Assembly: GCA_963839365.1 (NCBI GenBank) | Contig: CAWIUT010000001.1 | Span: 558,001-622,000, forward strand | Source: DASSKA01 sp963839365 | Lineage (GTDB): Bacteria; Actinomycetota; Actinomycetes; Propionibacteriales; Nocardioidaceae | DNA: 64,000 bases | Reading direction: 5' to 3' | Shown here: piece after piece, positions 48,427 to 56,713 of the stretch | How positions within the stretch are numbered: position 1 is the first letter of the stretch | Layout: every line of letters starts with the position of its first letter | Made by a program: the position numbers and the translations under genes | The notes under the pieces: generated by a model | Database searches by the model: none | Told to the model about the DNA's origin: nothing | What the model saw: only the letters and a program-made list of their open reading frames with translations

Positions 48427-49326
48427 TCAGCGGTCGCTGTGGGGGCCGCTGTGGGGGCCGCTGTGGGGGCCGCTGTGGGGGCCGCTGTGGGGGCCGCTGT
48501 GGGGGCCGCTGGGGGGCCCGCCGTAGGGGGCGCCGAGCTCGGCGAGCTTGGCCTGGCCGCCGTCGAGGGCGGTGAGCACCCAGGGGCCGTCGGGGGTGAG
48601 CGTGAACGTGTTCTCGAAGTGCGCGGCCAGCGAGCCGTCGTCGGACATCACGGTCCAGTCGTCGTCCAGCACGTGGGTGTCCGGGGCGCCGAGCACGATC
48701 ATCGGCTCCACCGCGAGCGCGAGACCGCGCACCAGCTTGGGCCCTCTTCCGGCCCTGCCGTAGTTGGGCACGCTGGGGGGCTGGTGCATCGCGGTGCCGA
48801 TGCCATGGCCGACGTACTCCTCGATGATGCCGTAGGCACCCTGTCTGCGGACGTAGCTCTCCACCGCGTGGGAGATGTCACTGACCCGGCCGCCCAGGCG
48901 GGCGGCCGCGATCCCCCGCCACATCGCCTCCTCGGTGACCCGCATCAGCTCCAGGGCTTTCTCGGGGACGTCCCCCACCGGCACCGTGATCGCCGCGTCG
49001 CCGTGCCAGCCGTCGAGGATCGCCCCGCAGTCGATCGAGACCACGTCGTTGTCGAGGATCACCCGTTCGCCGGGGATCCCGTGCACCACCTCATCGTTGA
49101 CCGACACGCAGATCGAGGCCGGGAAGCCGTGGTAGCCCTTGAACGACGGCACGGCGCCGCTGCGACGGATGTTGGCCTCGGCGATCGCGTCCAGCTCTGC
49201 GGTGGTCATCCCGGCGCGGACCGACTCACGCAGCAGCTGCAGGGTCTCACCGACCACCAGGCCGGCAGCGCGCATCTTCTCGATCTGCTCGGGGGTCTTG
49301 ATCTCGATGCCGCGTTCGCGGAACAC
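48427..49326 (-). CDS. map: Methionine aminopeptidase, type I, with C-terminal SGPH repeat
   Basis: Removes the initiator Met. 299 aa: FKGYHGFPASICVSVNDEVV, metal ligands in VSIDCGAILDGWHGDAAITV, YVGHGIGTAMHQPPSVPNYG, LAVEPMIVLG and HFENTFTLTPDGPWVLT. The catalytic body ends near residue 270; the rest is six SGPH units (48436-48507) and DR, absent from normal MetAPs. A His-rich tail could bind metal. GTG 49326, 8 bases after the adk stop, with GAGG 5 bases upstream. Separated from infA by 238 bases. Confidence 0.96.
   Translation of the reverse strand: MFRERGIEIKTPEQIEKMRAAGLVVGETLQLLRESVRAGMTTAELDAIAEANIRRSGAVPSFKGYHGFPASICVSVNDEVVHGIPGERVILDNDVVSIDCGAILDGWHGDAAITVPVGDVPEKALELMRVTEEAMWRGIAAARLGGRVSDISHAVESYVRRQGAYGIIEEYVGHGIGTAMHQPPSVPNYGRAGRGPKLVRGLALAVEPMIVLGAPDTHVLDDDWTVMSDDGSLAAHFENTFTLTPDGPWVLTALDGGQAKLAELGAPYGGPPSGPHSGPHSGPHSGPHSGPHSGPHSDR
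48436..48507 (-). repeat. 12-base tandem repeat at the 3' end of map (6 units)
   Basis: Six perfect 12-base units, GCTGTGGGGGCC on the plus strand, encode (SGPH)6 just before the stop codon. Identity between units points to recent slippage or gene conversion; copy number may vary between strains. Confidence 0.92.
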
Positions 49327-49333
49327 GGCCGCC

Positions 49334-49918
49334 TCAGCCCGCGGTGGCGTCGGAGGCGGGCTCCAGCGCCGCGAACACCCGTGAGGTGACCTCGCCCACC
49401 TCGCCCATGCCGTCGACCGCGACGAGCAGCCCGCGCTCGGCGTAGACGCCCAGAAGCGGAGCGGTCTGCTCGGCGTACACCTCCTGGCGGCGGCGGATCA
49501 CGTCCTCGGTGTCGTCCTCACGACCCTCGGTCCGGGCCCGCTCCAGCAGCCGCTGCACCAGCTCCTCGGGCTCCACCCGGAGCACCACCACGGCGTCCAG
49601 GCGGGTGTCGAGCTCGGCGAGCATGCCGTCGAGCTCCTGGACCTGGTCCACGGTGCGCGGGTAGCCGTCGAGAAGGAAGCCGTGCCGTGCGTCGGCCTCG
49701 GCGAGCCGGTCGCGCACCATCGCGTTGGTGACCTCGTCGGGGACGTACTCGCCGGCGTCCATGTACCGCTTCGCGGTCCTGCCGAGCTCGGTCTCCGCGG
49801 AGACGTTGGCGCGGAAGATGTCCCCGGTGGAGATGGCGGGGATGGACAGCCGGTCGGCGATCACCTTCGCCTGGGTGCCCTTGCCCGCGCCCGGCGGCCC
49901 CATCAGCACGATCCTCAT
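49334..49918 (-). CDS. adk: Adenylate kinase, short-LID form
   Basis: 194 aa; interconverts ATP, ADP and AMP. P-loop IVLMGPPGAGKGTQAKVIAD, AMP-binding DGYPRTVDQVQELD, and RTEGREDDTEDVIRRRQEVY where the LID domain is reduced to a loop, as in other actinobacterial enzymes. ATG 49918. Standard secY-adk-map order. Confidence 0.97.
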   Translation of the reverse strand: MRIVLMGPPGAGKGTQAKVIADRLSIPAISTGDIFRANVSAETELGRTAKRYMDAGEYVPDEVTNAMVRDRLAEADARHGFLLDGYPRTVDQVQELDGMLAELDTRLDAVVVLRVEPEELVQRLLERARTEGREDDTEDVIRRRQEVYAEQTAPLLGVYAERGLLVAVDGMGEVGEVTSRVFAALEPASDATAG

Positions 49919-49973
49919 CGGGGTCCCCGCGGAAGCGCGAGCGATGCGGGCGGTTTCGTGGGGTGGTCCATGG

Positions 49974-51272
49974 TCAGCGCAAGAACCCTTCGTAGTTGCG
50001 TTGCTGGAGCTGGCTCTCGATCTGCTTCACCGTGTCGAGCGCGACACCGACCATGATCAGGATCGAGGTGCCGCCGAACGGGAAGTTCTGGTTCGCGCCG
50101 ACCAGCTTGAAGGCGATCAGCGGGACCAGCGAGATGATGCCGAGGTACAGCGAGCCGGGGAACGTGATCCGCGACAGCACGTAGTTGAGGTACTCCTGGG
50201 TCGGCCGGCCCGCACGGATGCCGGGGATGAACCCGCCGTACTTCTTCATGTTGTCGGCGACCTCTTCTGGGTTGAAGGTGATCGCGACGTAGAAGTAGGT
50301 GAAGAAGATGATGAGCAGGAAGTAGGCGAGCATGTAGATCGGGTGGCTGCCGGTCACGAAGTACGTCGCGATGAACCGCGCCCACGCCGAGTTCCCGTTG
50401 GAGAACCGGGTCGCCATCGCCGGCAGGTACAGCAGGCTGGAGGCGAAGATCACCGGGATCACGCCAGCCTGGTTGACCTTGAGCGGGATGTACGTCGACG
50501 AGCCGCCGAACATCTTGCGGCCCACCATCCGGCGCGCGTACTGCACCGGGATGCGCCGCTGGGCCTGCTCGATGAAGACGACCGCGGCGACCAGGATCAG
50601 CCCGATCACGACGACCAGCCCGAAGACCCACCAGCTGTTCTGGGAGACCTTCACCGCCCACAGCGACCCGGGGAAGGTGGCGACCACCTGGGTGAAGATC
50701 AGGATCGACATGCCGTTGCCGATGCCCCGGTCGGTGATCAGCTCACCGAGCCACATGATCACCGTGGTGCCCGCGGTCATGGTGATCACCATGAGCGCCA
50801 TCGTCCACAGGCTGGACTCGTTGTAGAGCAGCGGCTTGCTGCAGCCCTGCAGCAGGTTCCCGCTGCGCGCCAGGGCGCTGATGCCGGTCGCCTGCAGGAT
50901 GGCCAGCGCAAGGGTGAGGTAACGGGTGTACTGGGTGATCTTGGTCTGCCCCGCCTGGCCCTCGTTCTTGAGGTTCTCCAACCGTGGGATCACCACCACC
51001 AACAGCTGCAGGATGATGCTCGCGGTGATGTAGGGCATGATCCCGAGCGCGAACACGGTCAGCCGCAGCAGCGCACCGCCGGAGAAGAGGTTGATCAGCC
51101 CGTACAGACCCTGGTTCTTGGTGGCCTGGAAGCACTCCTGGACGTTCGCGACGTCCACCCCTGGCGTCGGGATCTGGGAGCCGAGGCGGAAGACCACGAT
51201 GACGAGCAGCACGAACAGCAACTTGCGTCGCAGGTCCGGGGTCTTGAACGCGTTGGCGTAAGCGCCTAGCAC
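49974..51272 (-). CDS. secY: Protein translocase subunit SecY
   Basis: 432 aa, ten membrane helices, the channel of the Sec system. RKLLFVLLVIVVFRLGSQIP with TPGVDV at helix 1/plug, GGALLRLTVFALGIMPYITA, RGIGNGMSILIF in the middle and the C-terminal GTSILIMVGVALDTVKQIES. GTG 51272 with a GAGG ribosome site 6 bases upstream. A long stem-loop at 51334-51383 separates it from rplO. Confidence 0.97.
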   Translation of the reverse strand: MLGAYANAFKTPDLRRKLLFVLLVIVVFRLGSQIPTPGVDVANVQECFQATKNQGLYGLINLFSGGALLRLTVFALGIMPYITASIILQLLVVVIPRLENLKNEGQAGQTKITQYTRYLTLALAILQATGISALARSGNLLQGCSKPLLYNESSLWTMALMVITMTAGTTVIMWLGELITDRGIGNGMSILIFTQVVATFPGSLWAVKVSQNSWWVFGLVVVIGLILVAAVVFIEQAQRRIPVQYARRMVGRKMFGGSSTYIPLKVNQAGVIPVIFASSLLYLPAMATRFSNGNSAWARFIATYFVTGSHPIYMLAYFLLIIFFTYFYVAITFNPEEVADNMKKYGGFIPGIRAGRPTQEYLNYVLSRITFPGSLYLGIISLVPLIAFKLVGANQNFPFGGTSILIMVGVALDTVKQIESQLQQRNYEGFLR

Positions 51273-51333
51273 CTAGATCCTCTTTCTCACGTGCGGGTCG
51301 GACCGTCTCGGCCGCGACCCCGGAAGCCTAACA

Positions 51334-51383
51334 GGGCCCGGCCGGGCGACACCGCGGATGCCGCGGATCACCCGGCCGGGCCC
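51334..51383 (-). other. Long stem-loop between rplO and secY
   Basis: A perfect 13-bp stem (51334-51346 with 51371-51383), with an internal CCGCGG direct repeat in the 24-base loop. There is no T tract after it on the minus strand. Likely an attenuator or processing point dividing the ribosomal part of spc from secY-adk-map. Confidence 0.6.
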
Positions 51384-51415
51384 CGGCCGTCTCAACGAGG
51401 GGGCAGCAGCCGCCC

Positions 51416-51856
51416 TCAGAGCTCGGTGGCGCTGCCGCCGGCAGCGGTGATCTTCTCGCGCGCGGAGGAGGAGAAGGCGTGCGCCTGCACCTGGACCGCG
51501 ACGGACAGCTCACCGGACCCGAGCACCTTGACCGGCCTGCCGTCGCGGACCGCGCCCTTGGCCACCAGGTCGCCGACGCTGACCGCGCCGCCCTCGGGGA
51601 ACAGGTCGTTGATCCGGTCCAGGTTGACGACCTGGTACTCCTCCTTGAAGGGGTTCTTGAACCCCTTCAGCTTGGGCAGGCGCATGTGGATCGGCATCTG
51701 GCCGCCCTCGAAGTGCTCCGGCACCTGGTTGCGGGCCTTGCTGCCCTTGGTGCCGCGGCCGGCCGTCTTGCCCTTGGAGCCCTCACCGCGCCCCACACGG
51801 GTGCGGTCGGTCTTGGCGCCGGGCGCCGGGCGCAGGTGATGCAGCTTCAGCGTCAT
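51416..51856 (-). CDS. rplO: 50S ribosomal protein L15
   Basis: 146 aa. Glycine-rich start LRPAPGAKTDRTRVGRGEGS then KGKTAGRGTKGSKARNQVPE, MPIHMRLPKLKGFKNPFKEE in the middle and AHAFSSSAREKITAAGGSAT at the end. The ATG at 51856 follows the rpmD stop by 2 bases. Confidence 0.97.
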   Translation of the reverse strand: MTLKLHHLRPAPGAKTDRTRVGRGEGSKGKTAGRGTKGSKARNQVPEHFEGGQMPIHMRLPKLKGFKNPFKEEYQVVNLDRINDLFPEGGAVSVGDLVAKGAVRDGRPVKVLGSGELSVAVQVQAHAFSSSAREKITAAGGSATEL

Positions 51857-51858
51857 TG

Positions 51859-52041
51859 TCAGTCCACCTCCTGGACGGCGATCAGGTGGGTGACCGCCTG
51901 GAGCATTCCGCGGATCTCGGGACGATCCTCCTTGACCACCACGTCTCCGATCCGCTTCAGGCCGAGGGAGCGCAGGGTGTCCCGCTGGTTCTTCTTGCAG
52001 CCGATCGTGGACCGGGTCTGCTCGACCTTGAGGCGCCCCAT
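51859..52041 (-). CDS. rpmD: 50S ribosomal protein L30
   Basis: 60 aa: MGRLKVEQTRSTIGCKKNQR, then DTLRSLGLKRIGDVVVKEDR and GMLQAVTHLIAVQEVD, complete for the bacterial family. The ATG at 52041 overlaps the rpsE stop as ATGA. Confidence 0.97.
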   Translation of the reverse strand: MGRLKVEQTRSTIGCKKNQRDTLRSLGLKRIGDVVVKEDRPEIRGMLQAVTHLIAVQEVD

Positions 52042-52631
52042 CAGCCCGCCACCTCCGCACGAGCCTTCAGCAGGGCGGCCGGAGCCACGTCCTCCACGGT
52101 CATGCCGCGGCGGGAGGCGACCGCCTCGGGCTCCTCCAGCGAGCGCAGCGCCTCCACGGTGGCGTGCACGATGTTGATCTGGTTGGACGAGCCGAGGGAC
52201 TTGCTGAGCACGTCGTGGATGCCGGCGCACTCGAGGACCGCGCGCACCGGGCCACCCGCGATCACACCGGTACCAGGAGCAGCGGGACGCAGCAGGACCA
52301 CGCCGGCCGCCTTCTCGCCCTGCACCGGGTGCGGGATCGTGCCCTGGATGCGCGGCACCTTGAAGAAGTGCTTCTTCGCCTCCTCGACACCCTTCGCGAT
52401 GGCGGAGGGCACCTCCTTGGCCTTGCCGTACCCGACACCGACCATGCCGTCGCCGTCACCGACGACCACGAGCGCGGTGAAGCTGAACCGACGACCGCCC
52501 TTCACGACCTTGGCGACGCGGTTGATCGCGACCACACGCTCGACGTACGCGGTCTTGTCCGCCTGGCCACCACGACGGTCGTCGCGGCCACCGCGACGGT
52601 CACCGCCGCTTCGGCGCTGGGATCCGCTCAT
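52041..52631 (-). CDS. rpsE: 30S ribosomal protein S5
   Basis: 196 aa. After a basic Gly/Arg-rich lead (SGSQRRSGGDRRGGRDDRRG) comes the S5 double-stranded-RNA-binding fold: VVAINRVAKVVKGGRRFSFT, GVGYGKAKEVPSAIAKGVEE, and the C-terminal GIHDVLSKSLGSSNQINIVH. The ATG at 52631 has GAGG 8 bases upstream; an ATG at 52655 is less well placed. Confidence 0.97.
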   Translation of the reverse strand: MSGSQRRSGGDRRGGRDDRRGGQADKTAYVERVVAINRVAKVVKGGRRFSFTALVVVGDGDGMVGVGYGKAKEVPSAIAKGVEEAKKHFFKVPRIQGTIPHPVQGEKAAGVVLLRPAAPGTGVIAGGPVRAVLECAGIHDVLSKSLGSSNQINIVHATVEALRSLEEPEAVASRRGMTVEDVAPAALLKARAEVAG

Positions 52632-52668
52632 TCGAACTACCTCTTCCTCTTGCAAGTCATCCGGGGCT

Positions 52669-52691
52669 CCACGGGGGCAGAGCCCCCGTGG
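52669..52691 (-). repeat. Recurrent intergenic hairpin, copy B (rplR-rpsE gap)
   Basis: CCACGGGGGC / GCCCCCGTGG, a perfect 10-bp stem around AGA. Located between rplR and rpsE inside the spc operon, where a true terminator would be harmful; its sequence matches copies A and C. Confidence 0.7.
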
Positions 52692-52697
52692 GGGCGA

Positions 52698-53081
52698 TCA
52701 GAACGCGAGGCCGCCCTCGCGGGCACCGTCGGCCAGGGCGGCGAGCCGCCCGTGGTACCTGTTGCCGGCCCGGTCGAAGACGACGGACCCGACACCCTTC
52801 TCCTTGGCTCGGGCGGCCACCAGCTCGCCGACCTTGCGGGCCTTCGCCGTCTTGTCGCCGGCGAAGGTGCGCAGGTCGGCCTCCATGGTGCTGGCCGAGG
52901 CCAGCGTCTGCCCGATCCCGTCGTCGACCACCTGGACGGTGATGTGCTTGGAGCTGCGGGTGACCACCATGCGGGGACGCTCGGCGGTACCGGAGACCTT
53001 CTTGCGTCCGCGGACCTGACGGCGCAGCCGGGAGGCGACCCGTGCGCTCGTGTGCTTGCCGGACCTGAGTGCGATTGCCAT
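52698..53081 (-). CDS. rplR: 50S ribosomal protein L18
   Basis: 127 aa 5S rRNA-binding protein: RVASRLRRQVRGRKKVSGTA, ERPRMVVTRSSKHITVQVVD and VVFDRAGNRYHGRLAALADG. The ATG at 53081 is preferred; a GTG at 53087 overlaps the rplF stop and would add two residues. Confidence 0.96.
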   Translation of the reverse strand: MAIALRSGKHTSARVASRLRRQVRGRKKVSGTAERPRMVVTRSSKHITVQVVDDGIGQTLASASTMEADLRTFAGDKTAKARKVGELVAARAKEKGVGSVVFDRAGNRYHGRLAALADGAREGGLAF

Positions 53082-53083
53082 CG

Positions 53084-53623
53084 TCACTTACCAGCCTTTC
53101 CGACCTTGCGGCGGATCTGCTCGCCCGCGTAGCGAACGCCCTTGCCCTTGTAGGGCTCCGGCTTGCGCAGCTTGCGGATCTTCGCGGCGACCTCGCCGAC
53201 CAACTGCTTGTCGATCCCTTGCACGCCGAACTTCGTCGGGCCCTCCACGGTGAACGTGATGCCCTCCGGAGCGTCGAACGTGATCGGGTGGGAGTAGCCG
53301 AGCTGGAACTCCAGCTGGTTCGGGCCCTTGGACAGCACCCGGTAGCCGACCCCGTAGATCTCGAGCTTCTTCTCGTACCCCTCGGTCACGCCGGTGACCA
53401 TGTTCGCGATCAGGGTCCGCGTGAGGCCGTGCAGCGAGCGGCTCTCCCGCTCGTCGTCGGGGCGGGTCACCTTGATCTCGCCGTCGTCGCGGGACACCGT
53501 GATGGGCGCGGCCACCTGGTGGGCCAGGGTGCCCTTGGGGCCCTTCACCGTCACCATGCGGTCCTCGAGCGCCACCTCGACGCCGGACGGCACCGTGATG
53601 GGGAGCTTGCCGATGCGGGACAT
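53084..53623 (-). CDS. rplF: 50S ribosomal protein L6
   Basis: 179 aa, two similar domains: SRIGKLPITVPSGVEVALED with MVTVKGPKGTLAHQV, then YGVGYRVLSKGPNQLEFQLG and the signature PEPYKGKGVRYAGEQIRRK. ATG 53623 with AGAGGAG close upstream. Confidence 0.97.
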   Translation of the reverse strand: MSRIGKLPITVPSGVEVALEDRMVTVKGPKGTLAHQVAAPITVSRDDGEIKVTRPDDERESRSLHGLTRTLIANMVTGVTEGYEKKLEIYGVGYRVLSKGPNQLEFQLGYSHPITFDAPEGITFTVEGPTKFGVQGIDKQLVGEVAAKIRKLRKPEPYKGKGVRYAGEQIRRKVGKAGK

Positions 53624-53639
53624 ATCTCCTCTGCCCTTC

Positions 53640-54056
53640 TCACCAGACGTAGGCGAGGACTTCCCCACCTACGCCCTTCTGCTTGGCCTGGCGGTCCGTC
53701 AGCAGACCGTGGCTGGTCGAGATGATCGCGACGCCGAGGCCGCCGAGCACCTTCGGGAGCCCGGTGGCCTTCGCGTATACGCGCAGGCCGGGCTTGCTGA
53801 TGCGCCGGACACCGGCGATCGAGCGCTCCCGGTGCACGCCGTACTTCAGCGTGACCTCCAGGGTCTTGCCGACCTGCTGCTGGGCGCCCTCCGGGGCGTC
53901 GACCTCCTTCCAGGAGGTGATGTAGCCCTCCTGCTGGAGGATCGCGGCGACACCTGCCTTCAGCTTGCTGTAAGGCATCGACACCGTGTCGTGGTACGCC
54001 TGGTTGGCGTTGCGCAGACGGGTGAGCATGTCTGCGATCGGGTCAGTCATCGTCAT
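53640..54056 (-). CDS. rpsH: 30S ribosomal protein S8
   Basis: 138 aa: MTDPIADMLTRLRNANQAYH, SMPYSKLKAGVAAILQQEGY, RRISKPGLRVYAKATGLPKV and STSHGLLTDRQAKQKGVGGE. ATG 54056 (MTMTDP); the ATG two codons later is the other choice. It follows rpsN after a 93-base gap in which I see no gene. Confidence 0.97.
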   Translation of the reverse strand: MTMTDPIADMLTRLRNANQAYHDTVSMPYSKLKAGVAAILQQEGYITSWKEVDAPEGAQQQVGKTLEVTLKYGVHRERSIAGVRRISKPGLRVYAKATGLPKVLGGLGVAIISTSHGLLTDRQAKQKGVGGEVLAYVW

Positions 54057-54149
54057 GGCCGTGAGGGCCCTTTCTCACCGTGGTTTCGCGCCGGGGCGCG
54101 ACCTTCAGCGTTCTCGAACCGGTAAAACATCGGACAGTGCGGGCGAGCC

Positions 54150-54335
54150 CTACCAGGAGCTCTTGGTGACGCCGGGCAGCTCGCCGCGGTGTGCCATCTC
54201 GCGGAGGCAGATGCGGCACAGCCCGAACTTGCGGTAGACGGCCTTCGGCCGGCCGCAGCGCTGGCAGCGGGTGTACCCGCGCACCTTGAACTTCGGCCTG
54301 CGCGCCGCCTTCACCTTCAGTGCGGTCTTCGCCAT
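54150..54335 (-). CDS. rpsN: 30S ribosomal protein S14, type Z (zinc-binding)
   Basis: 61 aa, the short form with a zinc ribbon: YTRCQRCGRPKAVYRKFGLC then RICLREMAHRGELPGVTKSS. The four cysteines C-x2-C...C-x2-C are intact. Zinc-replete growth would use this copy; a long zinc-free paralogue may exist elsewhere. ATG 54335, 1 base after rplE. Confidence 0.97.
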   Translation of the reverse strand: MAKTALKVKAARRPKFKVRGYTRCQRCGRPKAVYRKFGLCRICLREMAHRGELPGVTKSSW

Positions 54336-54336
54336 C

Positions 54337-54906
54337 TCACTGCTCCTTGAAGGGGAAGCCGAGCTGCCGGAGCAGCGCGCGTCCCTCGTCGTCGTTCGTA
54401 GCGGTGGTCACGACCGTGATGTCCATGCCCCGGGACCGGTCGATGCGGTCCTGGTTGATCTCGTGGAACATCACCTGCTCGGTCAGACCGAACGTGTAGT
54501 TGCCGCGACCGTCGAAGTGCCGCGGGGACAGCCCCCGGAAGTCGCGGATCCGGGGCAGCGCCAGGGTCAGCAGGCGGTCAAGGAACTCCCACATCCGGTC
54601 GCCGCGCAGCGTCACGTGCGCACCGATCGGCATCCCCTCGCGCAGCTTGAACTGGGCGATGGACTTGCGGGCCCGGGTCACCTGCGGCTTCTGGCCGGTG
54701 ATCGCGGTCAGGTCCCGGACGGCTCCCTCGATCAGCTTCGAGTCACGGGCCGCCTCACCGACACCCATGTTCACCACGATCTTGGTGAGGCCGGGGACCT
54801 CCATCACGTTGGTGTGCTTGAACTCGCGCTGCAGCGCGGGCAGGATCTCCGACCTGTACCGCTGCTTCAGGCGCGGCATGGCCTTCTCGGTGGTTGCCGT
54901 GGTCAT
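54337..54906 (-). CDS. rplE: 50S ribosomal protein L5
   Basis: 189 aa 5S-binding protein: VMEVPGLTKIVVNMGVGEAA, ITGQKPQVTRARKSIAQFKL, PRIRDFRGLSPRHFDGRGNY and GMDITVVTTATNDDEGRALL. The ATG at 54906 shares one base with the rplX stop. Confidence 0.97.
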   Translation of the reverse strand: MTTATTEKAMPRLKQRYRSEILPALQREFKHTNVMEVPGLTKIVVNMGVGEAARDSKLIEGAVRDLTAITGQKPQVTRARKSIAQFKLREGMPIGAHVTLRGDRMWEFLDRLLTLALPRIRDFRGLSPRHFDGRGNYTFGLTEQVMFHEINQDRIDRSRGMDITVVTTATNDDEGRALLRQLGFPFKEQ

Positions 54907-55304
54907 CAGATCTCCTCACCGGTCTTGCGGGCGATCCGGACGCTGCGGTGCGCGGGGTACGTCGAACCGTCGGAGCGCTTCTTGGACACCTCGTCGCGAC
55001 GGGACCCGACGCGGCTGGTGACCTTGCCCTTGCCGTCTCCCTCGCCCTTGGGGGGCTCCACGAGCAGCATCACGTTCGACACGTGCACCGGGGCCTCCTG
55101 GGTCACGATGCCGCCGGTGGTGCCGTCACGGCCGCCCTGGTTGACGACCTTGGTGTGCCGCGTGATGCGGTTGACACCCTCGACGATCACTCGCTCCTTC
55201 TCGGGCAGCACCGAGATGACCTTGCCCTCGGCGCCCTTGTCCTTGCCCGCGATGACCCGGACGGTGTCGCCCTTCTTGATCTTCAGGCTCTTGCGGTTTG
55301 CCAT
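54906..55304 (-). CDS. rplX: 50S ribosomal protein L24
   Basis: 132 aa with a KOW motif: KIKKGDTVRVIAGKDKGAEG, then KVISVLPEKERVIVEGVNRI and EAPVHVSNVMLLVEPPKGEG. A roughly 20-residue C-terminal extension (YPAHRSVRIARKTGEEI) is usual in actinobacteria. ATG 55304. Confidence 0.97.
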   Translation of the reverse strand: MANRKSLKIKKGDTVRVIAGKDKGAEGKVISVLPEKERVIVEGVNRITRHTKVVNQGGRDGTTGGIVTQEAPVHVSNVMLLVEPPKGEGDGKGKVTSRVGSRRDEVSKKRSDGSTYPAHRSVRIARKTGEEI

Positions 55305-55306
55305 CG

Positions 55307-55675
55307 TCAGAGCACCTCCGGCGCCAGCGAGATGATCCTCATGAACCTTCTTTCACGCAGCTCGCGACCGACCGGGCCGAAGATGCGCGTGCCGCGAGGC
55401 TCGCCGTCCTGGCGCAAGATCACGGCGGCGTTCTCGTCGAAACGGATGTAGGAACCGTCCGACCGACGGCGTTCCTTGACTGTGCGCACCACCACGGCCT
55501 TGACGACATCACCCTTCTTCACGTTGCCCCCGGGGATCGCATCCTTCACGGTGGCGACGATGACGTCACCGATGCCGGCGTAGCGCCGACCCGAGCCGCC
55601 GAGCACCCGGATGCAAAGGATCTCCTTCGCACCGGTGTTGTCGGCGACCTTGAGTCGCGACTCCTGCTGGATCAT
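55307..55675 (-). CDS. rplN: 50S ribosomal protein L14
   Basis: 122 aa, highly conserved: MIQQESRLKVADNTGAKEIL, CIRVLGGSGRRYAGIGDVIV, NVKKGDVVKAVVVRTVKERR and the C-terminal FGPVGRELRERRFMRIISLA. ATG 55675. A 69-base gap separates it from rpsQ, the usual boundary between the S10 and spc groups; no convincing promoter was read there. Confidence 0.98.
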   Translation of the reverse strand: MIQQESRLKVADNTGAKEILCIRVLGGSGRRYAGIGDVIVATVKDAIPGGNVKKGDVVKAVVVRTVKERRRSDGSYIRFDENAAVILRQDGEPRGTRIFGPVGRELRERRFMRIISLAPEVL

Positions 55676-55744
55676 CTCTCTCTCCTTGTCGCCCCGGTTC
55701 TCGGCTCGTGCCGAGCCTGGGGGAACCTCAGTGCCTTACTTGGG

Positions 55745-56041
55745 CTACTTCGCCTTGTCGAGAACCCGGACCACACGCCAGCGCTTGGTCGCCGACAGCG
55801 GTCGTGTCTCCATGATCAGGACACGGTCCCCGACGCCGCACTCGTTCTGCTCGTCGTGCACCTTCAGCTTCTCGTTGCGGCGCAGGACCTTGCCGTAGAG
55901 CGCGTGCTTCACGCGGTCCTCGACGGCGACGACAACGGTCTTCTCCATCTTGTCGCTGACCACGAGGCCTTCGCGGACCTTGCGGTAGTGACGAGGGGTC
56001 GACGGGGTGCTCGACCCGGCGGCTGGGGTTGCGTCAGTCAT
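55745..56041 (-). CDS. rpsQ: 30S ribosomal protein S17
   Basis: 98 aa: RKVREGLVVSDKMEKTVVVA, KHALYGKVLRRNEKLKVHDE, CGVGDRVLIMETRPLSATKR and WRVVRVLDKAK. The ATG at 56041 is favoured by AAGGA 7 bases upstream; an ATG at 56059 would overlap the end of rpmC. Confidence 0.96.
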   Translation of the reverse strand: MTDATPAAGSSTPSTPRHYRKVREGLVVSDKMEKTVVVAVEDRVKHALYGKVLRRNEKLKVHDEQNECGVGDRVLIMETRPLSATKRWRVVRVLDKAK

Positions 56042-56055
56042 CTCGGCTTCCTTGT

Positions 56056-56289
56056 TCATGCGGCACCGTCCTCACTGCCCGGGGTCTGCCGGATCCCGAG
56101 CTCCCGCTCACGCACCACGGTGTAGATGCGGGCGATGTCCCGCTTGACGGTGCGCAGCCGCCCGTGGCTCTCCAGCTGACCGGTCGCGGACTGGAAGCGC
56201 AGGTTGAACAGCTCCTCCTTGGCCTCGCGCAGCTTCTCCTCGAGGTCGACGTTGGTCAACGAGTCGAGCTCGTGCGCAGTCGTCGTCAT
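56056..56289 (-). CDS. rpmC: 50S ribosomal protein L29
   Basis: 77 aa, helical hairpin: LDSLTNVDLEEKLREAKEEL, FNLRFQSATGQLESHGRLRT, VKRDIARIYTVVRERELGI. A short polar tail follows. The ATG at 56289 overlaps the last base of the rplP stop. Confidence 0.96.
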   Translation of the reverse strand: MTTTAHELDSLTNVDLEEKLREAKEELFNLRFQSATGQLESHGRLRTVKRDIARIYTVVRERELGIRQTPGSEDGAA

Positions 56290-56708
56290 CAGAACTCACC
56301 TGCCTCACGGGTGATGAAGCGGCACTTCATCGGGAGCTTGTGGATGGCGCGGCGCATCGCCTCGCGGGCGACGTCCTCCGGCACTCCGGACAGCTCGAAC
56401 ATCACCCGGCCAGCCTTGACGTTGGCGACCCACCACTCGGGCGAGCCCTTACCGGAACCCATCCGGGTCTCGGCCGGCTTCTTGGTCAGCGGACGGTCCG
56501 GGAAGATGTTGATCCACACCTTTCCGCCACGCTTGATGTGCCGGGTCATGGCGATACGGGCCGACTCGATCTGCCGGTTGGTGACGTAGTGGCTCTCGAC
56601 CGCCTGGATCCCGTAGTCGCCGAAGGCGAGCTCGGTGCCACCCTTGGCGAAGCCGGTCCGCTTCGGGTGGTGCTGCTTGCGGTGCTTGAGCCTGCGGGGC
56701 ATCAGCAT
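56289..56708 (-). CDS. rplP: 50S ribosomal protein L16
   Basis: 139 aa: MPRRLKHRKQHHPKRTGFAK, ALESHY-type segment QAVESHYVTNRQIESARIAM, GGKVWINIFPDRPLTKKPAE and RMGSGKGSPEWWVANVKAGR. Target region for several A-site antibiotics. ATG 56708 (MLMPRR), 5 bases after rpsC. Confidence 0.98.
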   Translation of the reverse strand: MLMPRRLKHRKQHHPKRTGFAKGGTELAFGDYGIQAVESHYVTNRQIESARIAMTRHIKRGGKVWINIFPDRPLTKKPAETRMGSGKGSPEWWVANVKAGRVMFELSGVPEDVAREAMRRAIHKLPMKCRFITREAGEF

Positions 56709-56713
56709 GGTGC

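Noticed and set aside
48436..48507. Possible CRISPR-like array
   Set aside because: The unit is 12 bases with no spacers, in frame inside map; it is a coding tandem repeat.
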